Below, one piece after another: positions 33,286 to 43,225 of a DNA stretch of 64,000 bases. The DNA comes from Halobaculum sp. MBLA0147 (GTDB lineage Archaea > Halobacteriota > Halobacteria > Halobacteriales > Haloferacaceae), in the NCBI RefSeq assembly GCF_041361345.1, contig NZ_JBGKAD010000003.1, positions 186,001 through 250,000 on the forward strand. The letters run 5' to 3'. The stretch's first letter is position 1; every line of letters starts with the position of its first letter. Under the pieces are notes generated by a model, which did not search any database, was not told the DNA's origin, and saw nothing but the letters and a program-made list of their open reading frames with translations. Made by a program: the position numbers and the translations under genes.

Positions 33286-34410
33286 TCACTCCCCGTCGAG
33301 CACGTCTTGGACGCGCTCGCGGGTCTCCGCGACACGTTCCTCGCGGTACGCCTGGTGGGTGGTCTCGATGCTCTCGTGGCGCAACAGTTCCTGTGCGAGT
33401 TCGGCATCCTCGGCGTACACCTCGCTGCCGAGTCCACGCCGGCCGCCGTGCGGTTTCAAGTACTCCCCGTCGATGAACACCTCGGCCGCCTCACAGAGGC
33501 GACGCATCAGCGAGCGGGCGCCGTTCGTCGAGATGGCCGGCGGCGGCACCTCGTGGTCGCGCAACACCTCGCTGGCGGTCGCGTCCGCCAGCGCCGTCTC
33601 GATCCGCTCGTCGGCCCAGCCGCGCTCCGCGAGCCCCTCGCGTGCGGCGCGAGCCAGCGACGGGGCGTGTTCCGTCGGGAAGACGGGCCACTCGTCCGTC
33701 GGCGGCTCCAGCACGCGCCGGTAGCGGTCCAACACCGTGACGACACGGTCCAACAACGGGATCGGCTGTTCCTCGCGTGTCTTCCCGAAGACGACAGCCG
33801 TCCCGCCGGCCAAGTCCACGTCGCGCCAGCGCAACCCGTTGCGGTCCTCGTCGCGCGGCGTCGCGAACAGCTCCGCGCCGCGAGCACCGGTCAACGCCAG
33901 CGCCGTCACGAGCGCCCGATCGCGGAACGCCGTCGTCCGGTCCACGTCTACGTCTCCCTCCAGCGCCTCGTGGGCCCGGTCGTCGACGAAGGCCAGCAAC
34001 TGCTCGCGAGCCTCGCGACTCCAGAACTGGCGGTCGTGGTCCCCGCGGTCCGTCGGCAGCGGTTCGCGAGCGCGATTCGGACGCGCCGGGTTCGCGTCGA
34101 GTCGCTCGTCGTCGACACACCAGCCGAGGAACGCGCGGACGACGGTGAAGTACGGGCCGGCGGCGGAACTCGCGGAGAGGTCGTCCGCGTCGTCGTGGAC
34201 TCGTTCGCGGAGGTACTGGGCGTAGCGGCGAACGTCCAGCACGTCGATCTCTTCCAGTGTCGTCACGTCACGTCGACTGCGGAGGAAGGAGACGAACTCT
34301 TCCAGAACGTGCTCGCTGTTCGCGCGGTACGCTCCGGCGTCGAGACTCCGCAGTCGCGCCGCGACGGCGGTCTCCAGTCGCGTCCCGTCCCCCTCGCTCG
34401 CGTCTGGCAT
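33286..34410 (-). CDS. Tyrosine recombinase/integrase (XerC/D-like)
   Basis: 374 aa from ATG 34410. An N-terminal SAM-like core-binding domain (residues about 20-105; EHVLEEFVSFLRSRRDV) is followed by the catalytic domain. Catalytic residues are visible: the first Arg in LTGARGAELF, Lys in VFGKTREEQPIPL, His-x-x-Arg in KPHGGRRGLGSEV, His in LLRHESIETTHQAY and the nucleophile Tyr of that last block. No att site, tRNA or prophage genes were seen around it, so this may be a chromosomal housekeeping recombinase or a leftover of an integrated element. A TnpB element is inserted just after its stop codon. Confidence 0.9.
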   Translation of the reverse strand: MPDASEGDGTRLETAVAARLRSLDAGAYRANSEHVLEEFVSFLRSRRDVTTLEEIDVLDVRRYAQYLRERVHDDADDLSASSAAGPYFTVVRAFLGWCVDDERLDANPARPNRAREPLPTDRGDHDRQFWSREAREQLLAFVDDRAHEALEGDVDVDRTTAFRDRALVTALALTGARGAELFATPRDEDRNGLRWRDVDLAGGTAVVFGKTREEQPIPLLDRVVTVLDRYRRVLEPPTDEWPVFPTEHAPSLARAAREGLAERGWADERIETALADATASEVLRDHEVPPPAISTNGARSLMRRLCEAAEVFIDGEYLKPHGGRRGLGSEVYAEDAELAQELLRHESIETTHQAYREERVAETRERVQDVLDGE

Positions 34411-34459
34411 CTACGGAGTGGTCGGCGACGAGCGAGGTAAGTGTACCGCGTCGGGCGGG

Positions 34460-35752
34460 TCAGTCCTCCCCCGCCTCGCCGACACCGTCCGGCGCGGCCG
34501 CCTCCGGCACGACCCGTCGGACCTCGTACCCCGCGTCCTCCACACCGCCCACGACGCCGTCGAGTGCCGCCGCGCCGGGGACCGTCACGCGGAAGACCAG
34601 GTCCGCCTTCCCGACGGGGAGCCCGGCCTCCGAGCGGTCGTGGCGCACACTCCGGATGTTGGTGTCGTACTCGCCGACGATCTCGGCGATCTCCCCGAGG
34701 ACACCGGGCTGATCGTCGATCCGGACCCGCAAGGTGACGAACTGTTGGCGGTCGACGAGTGCGCGGGTGAGCACGTCTTGGAGCGTCGCGGTGTCGACGT
34801 TGCCGCCACACAACAGTGGCACGACCGTCTCGTCGGGTGCGACCGAGAGCGTTCCGGACAGCAACGCGGCGACACTCGTCGCCGCCGCGCCCTCGACGAG
34901 TTGTTTCGTCCGTTCGAGGAGGAACAGCGTCGCCGTCGCGATCTCCGTGTCGGAGACGGTCACTACCTCGTCGACGTACCGGTCGATCAGCCCGTACGTC
35001 AACGCGGAGATGCCCCCGGTTGCGATCCCGTCCGCGATGGTGTCCGGGTCCGGCATGTCGACCGGGTGGCCCTTCGCGAGACTGTCGGGCACCGTCGCCG
35101 CCCCCTCGGCTTGCACCCCGACGACGCGGGTGTCCGCGTCGAGTTCCGCGAGTGCGGTCGCGACCCCAGAGATCAGTCCACCGCCCCCGATCGGGACGAC
35201 GACGGTGTCGGCCTCGGGCACCTGGTCGGCGAGTTCGAGTCCGATCGTCCCCTGGCCGGCGACGACCGCGGGGTCGTCGTAGGCGTGGACGAAGGCGGTG
35301 CCGGGGTCGTCGGTGGCCTCCCGGGCCGCGTCCATCGCGGCCGCGAACGTCTCGCCGACCTGTTCGACGCGGGCGCCGTAGCCGCGCGTCGCGTCGACCT
35401 TCGCCTGCGGAGCCGTCTCCGGCATCACGACCAGCGAGTCGACGCCCAGTTCCGTCGCGGCGAACGCGACCCCCTGTGCGTGGTTGCCGGCGCTGGCGGC
35501 GACGACGCGGTCGACGGCCTCGTCGGACGCGACCAACTGCGCGACCGTGTTGTACGCGCCACGGGGTTTGAACGACCCCGTCTTCTGGAGGTGTTCGAAC
35601 TTGAGCCGCACGTCCGCGCCGGTCTCGCGGCCGAGGGTCGCGCTCTCGACCACCGGCGTCTCCTCGATCTCCGGGACCGCGGCCAGTCGTTCGGCCGCGG
35701 CCTCCACGTCCGCGAGCGTCACGGCCGGCTCGTCGGCACTGTCCGTGTCCAT
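34460..35752 (-). CDS. ilvA: Threonine ammonia-lyase (threonine deaminase) with ACT domain
   Basis: PLP enzyme converting threonine to 2-oxobutyrate and ammonia, the entry to isoleucine synthesis. 430 aa from ATG 35752. The PLP lysine is in KTGSFKPRGAYN, and the phosphate-binding Gly loop is VVPIGGGGLISG. The central fold-type II body ends near LCGGNVD. A C-terminal ACT domain (about residues 330-420; VRIDDQPGVLGEIAEIVGEY) is expected to bind a regulatory amino acid. One ACT domain and this length match the short archaeal/catabolic-like IlvA form. It would feed IlvBN encoded at the left edge. Confidence 0.93.
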   Translation of the reverse strand: MDTDSADEPAVTLADVEAAAERLAAVPEIEETPVVESATLGRETGADVRLKFEHLQKTGSFKPRGAYNTVAQLVASDEAVDRVVAASAGNHAQGVAFAATELGVDSLVVMPETAPQAKVDATRGYGARVEQVGETFAAAMDAAREATDDPGTAFVHAYDDPAVVAGQGTIGLELADQVPEADTVVVPIGGGGLISGVATALAELDADTRVVGVQAEGAATVPDSLAKGHPVDMPDPDTIADGIATGGISALTYGLIDRYVDEVVTVSDTEIATATLFLLERTKQLVEGAAATSVAALLSGTLSVAPDETVVPLLCGGNVDTATLQDVLTRALVDRQQFVTLRVRIDDQPGVLGEIAEIVGEYDTNIRSVRHDRSEAGLPVGKADLVFRVTVPGAAALDGVVGGVEDAGYEVRRVVPEAAAPDGVGEAGED

Positions 35753-36047
35753 ACACGTGGATTCGCTCCGGGGGTGCAATATCTGCCGGTCGCGAGTGAG
35801 CGTCTCTGTGGGTCCCGCGCGTGACTCGGCTCGACGCGAGCGACTCGAGAGTCGGTGACCGAAGCCGGTGATTCGAGACTCGTCAGAGTAGACTGTAGCC
35901 AGTGAGTGTAGTCAAGTAGTATAGGTGATTAGTATCGCTAATAAGTAATACTTTAGGGTGTAGTTCGTCGAGCAGAGCGGGCTGTTCGGACGAGTCGCCG
36001 CCGGACGATCACTCCGAGTTCCGCGGTGAGTCGCCGCAGGTGGTCGT

Positions 36048-36206
36048 CTAGACGTACGCGGTGTCGCGGAGGAGTTCAACCTCTGCGGTCGACGAGACGG
36101 CGTCGTCACGGGTCGCGAACCCGGTCGACTGGACCAGTTCGCCGGTCAGGCCACCCGCGCAGAACACGTTCGCCACCGACGGGTAGTTCTCGAACGGCCC
36201 GGTCGC
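36048..36206 (-). pseudogene. Possible 3' remnant of an unidentified gene
   Basis: About 50 codons ending at TAG 36048-36050 have strongly haloarchaeal codon usage (G or C in almost all third positions) and read as ordinary protein (FENYPSVANVFCAGGLTGEL, then ATRDDAVSSTAEVELLRD). Upstream the frame runs into 41-bp repeats and becomes low-complexity, so a 5' portion seems to be missing. No family was recognised. It may alternatively be a chance open frame. Confidence 0.3.
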
Positions 36207-36240
36207 ACGACTGCTCCTCGGGACGCGGACCTCCCGGTCG

Positions 36241-36322
36241 CGTCTCCCAGTCCCGTCTCCTGGACGCGGAACTCCCGACCGCGTCTCCCAGTCCCGTCTC
36301 CCGGGCGCGGAACTCCCGATCG
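36241..36322. repeat. 41-bp tandem repeat, two copies plus partials
   Basis: Units 36241-36281 and 36282-36322 begin CGTCTCCCAGTCCCGTCTCC and differ at about three positions. A truncated related copy precedes them and the start of another follows (36323-36330). The 41-bp period is not a multiple of three, which argues against coding across it. Confidence 0.85.
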
Positions 36323-36656
36323 CGTCTCCAGGACCACCACCACGATGCAACGAACACCCAGTCGACGCCGCGAGGAGTCCCACGCCGTTACCGACCACCG
36401 GCCGCCGAGTGCGCCGGGTCAGCCTGCAGTCGAGCCACGCCAGCAGCCAGAAGTTTTCGTTTGATTCGCCGCCGAAATCGTACGTCGGCCGTAGAACGTC
36501 GGATCGACACGCGACGCACCCCCGAAGAACGACAGGCACACCGGTCCGAGACACCTGGCCTTGTCAAACCTTAGCATATTAGGATCAGGAAATGGTACTG
36601 ATATTCGTGTTACGATTCCAGAAGACGATAAGGGAGAGGAGTCCGTGTGGTAGTGT

Positions 36657-39600
36657 ATGACTCACGACGACGCCGGCGCGGACCGACTGGGAGACGGTAG
36701 TCGGGATGTAGGCGACGGTGGTCGAGGTGTAGGCGGCGGAGACGCGGGCGCCGACGCGCGGACCACGGGTGGTCGGGGGACGGGAGCGAATCGGGAGGAG
36801 TCGAGTGCCGTCGCGCGCGGCGAGGGGTTGGCCGACCCGACGGCGTCGCGGGCGAACTGCGGCGTCGGCGCGGTGGTCGACCTGGAGGGGGCGGCGAGCC
36901 ACGAGACGGTGGCCGACGCGCTGGACCTCCTCGCGGACATGGAACACCGTGGAGCCCGCGGTGCGGAGCCGAACACGGGCGACGGCGCGGGTGTGATGCT
37001 CGAACGGCCGGACGCGTTCTTCGCGGCCGAACTCGACGTGTCGCTGCCGTCGACGTACGCCGTCGGGACGCTGTTCCTCCCGCCGGACGACGACGCGACA
37101 CGCGAGTGGGTGCGAGACGTGGTTCGCGAGGAGTTGGCGGCACGCGACTGCGAGGTGCTGACGTGGCGGCGCGTCCCGACGGCTGCCGAGCCGGCGAACC
37201 TCGGCGAGACGGCTCGCGCCGCCGAGCCGGCGATCTGGCAGGTGTTCGTCGCACCGACCGACGCGGTGGGCGACGCCGACACGAACGGAGACGCGGGCTC
37301 GACAGCGGCCGACGACTCCGTCGGAGACACAGACGCTGCGGTCGACACCGAGGCGTTCGACCACGCGTTGTACGTGGCTCGCCGCGCCGTCGAGTCGCGT
37401 CTCGACGAGGCGACGCCCGGAGCCGACACCGACACCGACGAGAACGGGACCGGGGACGAGAGCAGTCGCGACCCGTACGTCGTCTCGCTGGACCGCCAGC
37501 GCGTGGTGTACAAGGGGCTGTTGACGGCCGAGCAGTTGCCGGACTACTTCCCGGACCTCCGCGACGAGCGGCTCCGGTCGCGGGTGGCGCTGGTCCACGC
37601 GCGGTTCTCGACGAACACGCTCGGCGCGTGGCACCTCGCACACCCGTACCGCAACGTCGTCCACAACGGCGAGTTCAACACCCTCGACGGCAACGTCAAC
37701 TGGATGCGCGCCCGCGAGTCCGAGCTGTCGGGCGAGCGGTTCGACGACGACGAGTTGGAGGCCGTCACGCCCGTCGTGACGGACCCCGACCAGTCCGACA
37801 CGGCGACGGTCGACGAGGTGCTCGACCTGCTGCTCCACGGTGGGCGAGAGCTCCCGCACGCCCTCCGGATGCTCGTCCCGGAGGCGTACCGGAACGACCC
37901 GGAGATGGCGGCCGACCGGCGCGACTTCTACGACTACCACGCCTCGCTCGTCGAGCCGTGGGACGGCCCGGCGCTCGTGATCGGGTTCGACGGCGAGCAG
38001 GTGGCCGGCGTGCTCGACCGCAACGGCCTCCGCCCGTGTCGGTACGACGTGACCGCCGACGGACGGCTGATCGCCGCCAGCGAGGCCGGCGCACTGGAGA
38101 CGCCACCCGCGGAGATCGTCGACCGCGGACGACTCCGACCCGGCGAGGTGTTCGTCGCGGACTTGGCGGAGGGGCGCGTCGTCCCCGACGAGGAGGTGTT
38201 CGCGGACCTCACCGACGAGCGGTACGGGGAGTGGGTCGACCGCGAGGCGGTGGCGGTGGACGACCTGACGGACGACACCGTCACGGAGGAGACGGAGGCG
38301 GAGCTCCCGGACGACCTCCGCGCACGGCAGGTCGCGGCGGGGTACAGCCACGACCAACTCGACACGATGCTGGAGCCGATGGCGCGCGAGGGGACGGACC
38401 CGGTCGGCTCGATGGGCGACGACACGCCGCTGTCGGTGCTCTCGGAGACGCGGCGGTCGCTGTTCGACTACTTCGTCCAGAGCTTCGCGCAGGTGTCGAA
38501 CCCGCCGATCGACTACATCCGCGAGGACCTCGTCACCACGCTGGAGACCCGGCTCGGACCACAGCGAGACCTCCTCTCGGAGATGCCCGCTCACGCCCGG
38601 CAGGTCGTGTGTGACTCGCCGGTGCTGACCGACGCGGAGGCGCGGGCCATCCGCGCGCTGGACGGCACGGACCACGGGCTCCGGTCCGTCACCGTCGACA
38701 CGACGTTCGCGGTGCCGGACGACGAGGACGGAGGTGACGAGGCACCACGACTCGCGGCCGCGGTGGCGGATCTACGCGAGCGCGCGGCCGCCGCCGTCCG
38801 CGACGGCGCGGACGTACTCGTGCTCTCGGACGAGCGCGTCGGGGCGGACCGCGCCGCGATCCCGGCACTGTTGGCGACCGCCGCAGTCCACACCCACCTC
38901 GTCGACGAGCGGCTGCGGGCGCAGTGCGGGCTCGTCGTCCGGACGGAGCAGGCCGCCGAGGTCCACCACGTCGCCTGCCTGATCGGCTACGGCGCCGGCG
39001 CAGTCCACCCGGCGCTCGCGTACGACACCGTCCGCGACCTCGTCGCGGGCGAGAACGGCGCCGACCCCGAGACCGCCCTCACCGCCTACCGCGAGGCGGT
39101 TGAGGACGGACTCTCGAAAACGATGGCGCGGATGGGTATCTCGGCACTGTCCTCCTACCAGGGAGCGGCCGTCTTCGGTGCCGTCGGACTCGACGAGTCG
39201 TTCCTCGACCGCTACTTCACCGACACCGAGTCGAAGACGGCCGGGATCGGAGTCGAGGAAGTGCAGACCGACGCGCTGGCGCGACACGCGGCGGGGTACG
39301 ACCGAGACCCGGAACTCCCGCGGACGGGCGAACACGAGAACCGCAGCGACGGGGAACGCCACGGCTGGAACCCCGACTCCGTGAGTGCGCTCCACTCGGC
39401 GGTCCGCTCGGGCGACCACGACGCCTGGGAGGAGTACGCCGCCCACGTGAACGACCCCGCGGAGCCGGAGGCGCTGCGGGACACGCTCACCTTCGCCGGC
39501 GACCGCGACCCGGTGCCGATCGCGGAGGTGGAACCCGTCTCGGAGGTCGTCCAGCGATTCTCCACGGCCGCGATGTCGCTCGGGTCGCTGTCGCCGGAGG

Positions 39601-41534
39601 CCCACGAGACGAACGCCCAGGCGATGAACCGGATTGGCGGTAAGTCGAACACGGGCGAGGGCGGCGAACCGCCCGAGCGGTTCGACACGGAACGCGAGTG
39701 TCACGTCAAACAGGTCGCCTCCGGGCGGTTCGGCGTCACCGCGGCGTACCTGCGGGCCGCCGACGAGATCCAGATCAAGATGGCGCAAGGGTCGAAACCC
39801 GGCGAGGGCGGCCACCTCCCCGGCAGCAAGGTGAACGACCTGATCGCACACGTCCGGTGTTCGACACCCGGCGTCGGGCTGATCTCGCCGCCGCCACAAC
39901 ACGACATCTACTCGATCGAGGACCTCAAGCAGTTGATCTACGACCTGAAGGCGATCAACCCGGACGCGGACGTGAACGTCAAGTTGGTCGCCGGCACCGG
40001 GATCGGTACCATCGCGGCCGGGGTGGCGAAGGCGAACGCCGACGCGGTCCACGTCTCCGGGCACTCCGGGGGTACCGGGGCGTCCCCGCGGACGAGCATC
40101 AAACACGCCGGGCTCCCGTGGGAGATCGGGCTCGCGGAGACGAACCAACTGCTCCACGAGACGGACCTGCGCGACCGCATCCGCGTCTCCGTCGACGGCG
40201 GACTCAAGACGGGCCGCGACGTGGCTGTCGGGGCGCTGTTGGGAGCCGAGGAGTTCGCCTTCGGCACCGCGTCGCTCGTCTCCTCGGGGTGTGTGATGGC
40301 CCGACAGTGTCACCAGAACACCTGTCCAGTCGGCGTCGCGACACAGCGCGAGGAGTTACGCGAGCGATTCCCCGGAGAACCGGACCACGTGATCGAGTTC
40401 ATGCGGTTCGTCGCGCAGGACCTCCGCGAGATCATGGCCGAGTTGGGCTTCCGGACGGTCGACGAGATGGTCGGCCGCCCCGACTGTCTGGAGCCGCGTG
40501 AGGACCTCACCGGGCGGGCGGCGACGCTGGACCCGAGCGCGGTGCTCGCGGACCCCGTCGGCGACCCCGTGCCGGACGAGACGGACGCACCGACCGGCGA
40601 CACGCCGACGGCGGCGGACGGCGGGACGGCGCGGACGAAGGTCCAGCCCCAGCCGCGGCCGACGGACAGGCTCCTGGACCGGCTCTGTCCCGACCTCGCG
40701 GAGCGCGTCGCGGCCGGCGAAGAGACGACGATCACCGGCCGCGTCGACAACGCGGACCGGGCGGTTGGCGCGACCCTGTCAGGGCGCGTCGTCGACGAAC
40801 ACGGCGGCGACGGGCTCGCGGACGACACCGTCTCGGTGAATCTGACCGGGGCAGCCGGCCAGTCGTTCGGGGCGTTCCTCGCACCCGGCGTCACCGCGCG
40901 GGTGACCGGCACCGCGAACGACTACGTCGCGAAGGGACTCTCCGGTGGACGCGTGATCGTCGAGACGCCAGAGGACGCGGGGTACGATCCAGCGACGAAC
41001 GTCGCGATCGGCAACGTGGCGCTGTACGGCGCGACGGACGGGGAGTTGTACGTCGAGGGTGTCGCGGGCGAGCGGTTCGCGGTCCGCAACTCCGGCGTCC
41101 GAGCCGTCGTGGAAGGGGCCGGGGACCACTGCTGTGAGTACATGACGGGCGGCGTCGTAGCGGTGTTGGGCGCGGTCGGGCGCAACTTCGCGGCCGGCAT
41201 GTCCGGCGGCGTCGCGTACGTCTACGATCCGGACGGCACCGCAGAGAGACGTGTCAACCGCTCGATGGTGTCGACGAGTCGGTCGCTGTCGGACCGCGAC
41301 CGCGCGGTCCTCCGGCGGCTCGTCGAGAACCACGCCGCCCACACCGGCAGCGAGCGTGCCGCGGAACTGCTCGACGACTGGGAGACGGTCGTCGACGACT
41401 TCCTCCGCGTGTTACCGGACCCGTACGCCGACGTACTGGCGGCCGGCGACGCCGAGGACGTGCGGACCGACCTGCCGTCGCGGGTGGCGAGCGACGCCGA
41501 GGGCGGCTTCGGGAGCGCGCCGGGCGACGACTGA
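36657..41534 (+). CDS. gltB: Glutamate synthase, large (alpha) subunit
   Basis: Transfers the amide of glutamine to 2-oxoglutarate, giving two glutamates; central to ammonium assimilation. 1625 aa from ATG 36657. The class II glutaminase nucleophile is Cys68 in RANCGVGAVVDL, so a 67-residue Gly/Asp-rich N-terminal segment must be removed to expose it. Then follow FSTNTLGAWHLAHPYR and HNGEFNTLDGNVNWM (glutaminase), a central linker domain, and the FMN-barrel synthase domain (GGKSNTGEGGE, GHSGGTGASPRTSIKHAGLP). The 3Fe-4S cysteines are in CVMARQCHQNTCPVGVATQ. The C-terminal GxGxG beta-helix spans about residues 1330-1560. No gltD-like small subunit is adjacent; a ferredoxin or separate donor is possible. 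Confidence 0.95.
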   Translation: MTHDDAGADRLGDGSRDVGDGGRGVGGGDAGADARTTGGRGTGANREESSAVARGEGLADPTASRANCGVGAVVDLEGAASHETVADALDLLADMEHRGARGAEPNTGDGAGVMLERPDAFFAAELDVSLPSTYAVGTLFLPPDDDATREWVRDVVREELAARDCEVLTWRRVPTAAEPANLGETARAAEPAIWQVFVAPTDAVGDADTNGDAGSTAADDSVGDTDAAVDTEAFDHALYVARRAVESRLDEATPGADTDTDENGTGDESSRDPYVVSLDRQRVVYKGLLTAEQLPDYFPDLRDERLRSRVALVHARFSTNTLGAWHLAHPYRNVVHNGEFNTLDGNVNWMRARESELSGERFDDDELEAVTPVVTDPDQSDTATVDEVLDLLLHGGRELPHALRMLVPEAYRNDPEMAADRRDFYDYHASLVEPWDGPALVIGFDGEQVAGVLDRNGLRPCRYDVTADGRLIAASEAGALETPPAEIVDRGRLRPGEVFVADLAEGRVVPDEEVFADLTDERYGEWVDREAVAVDDLTDDTVTEETEAELPDDLRARQVAAGYSHDQLDTMLEPMAREGTDPVGSMGDDTPLSVLSETRRSLFDYFVQSFAQVSNPPIDYIREDLVTTLETRLGPQRDLLSEMPAHARQVVCDSPVLTDAEARAIRALDGTDHGLRSVTVDTTFAVPDDEDGGDEAPRLAAAVADLRERAAAAVRDGADVLVLSDERVGADRAAIPALLATAAVHTHLVDERLRAQCGLVVRTEQAAEVHHVACLIGYGAGAVHPALAYDTVRDLVAGENGADPETALTAYREAVEDGLSKTMARMGISALSSYQGAAVFGAVGLDESFLDRYFTDTESKTAGIGVEEVQTDALARHAAGYDRDPELPRTGEHENRSDGERHGWNPDSVSALHSAVRSGDHDAWEEYAAHVNDPAEPEALRDTLTFAGDRDPVPIAEVEPVSEVVQRFSTAAMSLGSLSPEAHETNAQAMNRIGGKSNTGEGGEPPERFDTERECHVKQVASGRFGVTAAYLRAADEIQIKMAQGSKPGEGGHLPGSKVNDLIAHVRCSTPGVGLISPPPQHDIYSIEDLKQLIYDLKAINPDADVNVKLVAGTGIGTIAAGVAKANADAVHVSGHSGGTGASPRTSIKHAGLPWEIGLAETNQLLHETDLRDRIRVSVDGGLKTGRDVAVGALLGAEEFAFGTASLVSSGCVMARQCHQNTCPVGVATQREELRERFPGEPDHVIEFMRFVAQDLREIMAELGFRTVDEMVGRPDCLEPREDLTGRAATLDPSAVLADPVGDPVPDETDAPTGDTPTAADGGTARTKVQPQPRPTDRLLDRLCPDLAERVAAGEETTITGRVDNADRAVGATLSGRVVDEHGGDGLADDTVSVNLTGAAGQSFGAFLAPGVTARVTGTANDYVAKGLSGGRVIVETPEDAGYDPATNVAIGNVALYGATDGELYVEGVAGERFAVRNSGVRAVVEGAGDHCCEYMTGGVVAVLGAVGRNFAAGMSGGVAYVYDPDGTAERRVNRSMVSTSRSLSDRDRAVLRRLVENHAAHTGSERAAELLDDWETVVDDFLRVLPDPYADVLAAGDAEDVRTDLPSRVASDAEGGFGSAPGDD

Positions 41535-41963
41535 GCCGCGTCGCGGGCGCTGTCCCTCCCGGACCTCTGGTCCCCGAAGGCACTTACCACCACCAGTCGA
41601 GTCGCCGGACGTGCGACGACGAGCCCTCCTCGCGTCGACGGCAGCCACGCTCGCCACGACGGCGGGGTGTCTGTCCGGCGAGACGCGCCGCGCCACCGCG
41701 GACGAACAGACACGGACGGATCAGGGGCAGACGAGTCGAGACCGGACGAGGCAGACCCAGACCGCCCGGACCGACCTCCCCGTCGCGGCGGCACGCGTCA
41801 GGACCTCGATTCGGTGGGTCCACACCGTGGACGCCGTCGAAGTCTCGGCACCCGACAACGACGCCTTCGTCGCCGTCCGCGTCCCCGAGGCGTTGCGTGG
41901 GCCGGAGCCGGACGCGTTCGAACTCCGACTCGAGGACACCGTCTACAGAAGTGTGGACAACGG

Positions 41964-42090
41964 AGTAAGCTAACCCACCGCTAAAGGGGTGGGCTTTCAG
42001 CGTGGACTCCCGTTCTGGCTGACACGTCGGCAGGTGATTCATACTCACCGTTCACGTTCAGCGTCCCGCTGTTCAAGCGCACGCCTACGG
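41964..42090 (-). ncRNA. Putative omega RNA of tnpB element 2
   Basis: By analogy with TnpB systems, the minus-strand 3' end of tnpB and the terminal hairpin (41992 down to 41973) should make the RNA scaffold. The guide would be taken from the interrupted lipoprotein gene just beyond about 41964 (minus strand, reading toward lower coordinates). Inferred from position only. Confidence 0.4.
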
Positions 42091-43225
42091 GTGCGCCTCC
42101 GTCGCTCTCAGTTTGAGTGCCACGGAGATACCGCAAACCGATGTTTTTTGCTGCGTTGTAGTCAGCGTCGTTCTGATACTCGCACTTGAGACACTCGAAG
42201 TCCGTTCCGTCCCGGTTGTCGGGGTGTGTGAACCCACACTCAGAACAGCGCCGTGACGTGTTCTTCGGGTTCACCTGTTCGACACACAATCCGTACGCCT
42301 CGGCCTTGTACTCGACGTACTCGTATAGGCGGTCGAACGCCCACTTGTGGCCCCACGAGGCACCAGTCCGTTCACGGATGTCGGTCAACTCCTCGAAGGC
42401 AATCACCGTACACCCGGTCTCACGAGCCTCTGCGACCAGTTCGTTGCTGATACGATGGAGGGTCTGTGTGAATCGTCCCTCCTCTTTCCGTCCGACTGAC
42501 TGGATGTTCTCGTGTGCCCACCGCGTCCCGTGTTCTTGCAGGTCACCCCGGCGTTTCTCGTATTCTCGTCGCCAGTGGTCGAACTCGTCACCACTCCAGA
42601 ACCGGCCCGTACTGGTGACGGCAAGCTGGTTCACGCCGAGGTCAACCCCGAGAACCGTTCCGTTCTCGGTGGTTGCCTGGGTCGACGTGTCGATCTCCAC
42701 GTCTGCTGTGCAACAGATGTGAAGTTGCCACTCACCGTGCTTTCGGTGGAGTTCCGCGCTGGTAATCTCGTAGTCGTCGTTGAAGAGGTACTTCTGATGG
42801 GGCGTGTTCTCCGAGTTCTCGGGGAGTACGTAGTCGGCTTCGATTCGCCCGTCGACGGTAGCGAGACTCACGTAGTCGTCGTGGAACGTGGCTGTTCGAG
42901 ACTCGTACACGAGGTGGGGGCTAGTGAAATGTGGTTTCGAGGCCTTCTTGCCCTGTTTCCAGCGTTTGACAACGCCGTTGCACGCTTCAGCAGCTTTGTT
43001 GCGGGATGACTGGACGTGATTCGAGTGGAGGTCAGTAGCCTCACGGACATCGTCGTATGTCTCGTCATTGAGCGTGGTCTTGCTGGTGGTGACGTACTCG
43101 CCTTGGAAGGCGTGGTCGGTGACGTACTGCGCTGCCCAGAGGAACTGGTCGATGGTCTCTTCGAGAAGTGCAGCGTCGGGACTGTCCACATCAAGCGTGA
43201 CTGGGACAGTTCGGCGCACTTCCAT
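41981..43225 (-). CDS. tnpB: TnpB RNA-guided nuclease-like protein (second lineage)
   Basis: 414 aa from ATG 43225. RuvC-like motifs are complete: [11 protein letters not shown] (first Asp), [15 protein letters not shown] (Glu) and [12 protein letters not shown] (third Asp), with a zinc finger CSECG...CLKCEYQN between them. The N-terminal domain contains [14 protein letters not shown] and [17 protein letters not shown]. All canonical catalytic residues are present, so the protein may be active; this differs from element 1, where the middle acidic residue sits in a GDL context. The C-terminal tail after the RuvC domain is coded within the likely omega RNA region. Lower GC than the surrounding genes. 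Confidence 0.93.
   Translation of the reverse strand: MEVRRTVPVTLDVDSPDAALLEETIDQFLWAAQYVTDHAFQGEYVTTSKTTLNDETYDDVREATDLHSNHVQSSRNKAAEACNGVVKRWKQGKKASKPHFTSPHLVYESRTATFHDDYVSLATVDGRIEADYVLPENSENTPHQKYLFNDDYEITSAELHRKHGEWQLHICCTADVEIDTSTQATTENGTVLGVDLGVNQLAVTSTGRFWSGDEFDHWRREYEKRRGDLQEHGTRWAHENIQSVGRKEEGRFTQTLHRISNELVAEARETGCTVIAFEELTDIRERTGASWGHKWAFDRLYEYVEYKAEAYGLCVEQVNPKNTSRRCSECGFTHPDNRDGTDFECLKCEYQNDADYNAAKNIGLRYLRGTQTESDGGAPVGVRLNSGTLNVNGEYESPADVSARTGVHAESPPL

Larger units (their letters stand above)
35753..36656. other. 904-bp gene-poor region between ilvA and gltB
   Basis: It contains an AT-rich island at about 35890-35965 with small dyads (ATTAG...CTAAT at 35928-35942 and AAGTAATACTT at 35943-35953). 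A minus-strand coding-like remnant lies at 36048-36206, with two 41-bp tandem repeats at 36241-36322. AT-rich stretches near 36450-36470 and 36570-36615 could be the gltB promoter. The minus-strand frame spanning 36048-36554 crosses the 41-bp repeats and is not considered one intact gene. Confidence 0.5.

Noticed and set aside
33286-34410. Tyrosine recombinase as marker of an intact provirus or integrative element
   Set aside because: Flanking genes are housekeeping (ilvA, ABC exporter), and no viral structural genes, replication genes or att duplication next to a tRNA were seen.
36048-36554. A single 168-codon minus-strand gene
   Set aside because: The frame runs through 41-bp tandem repeats whose length is not a multiple of three and has a basic low-complexity middle. 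Only the last 50 codons look coding.
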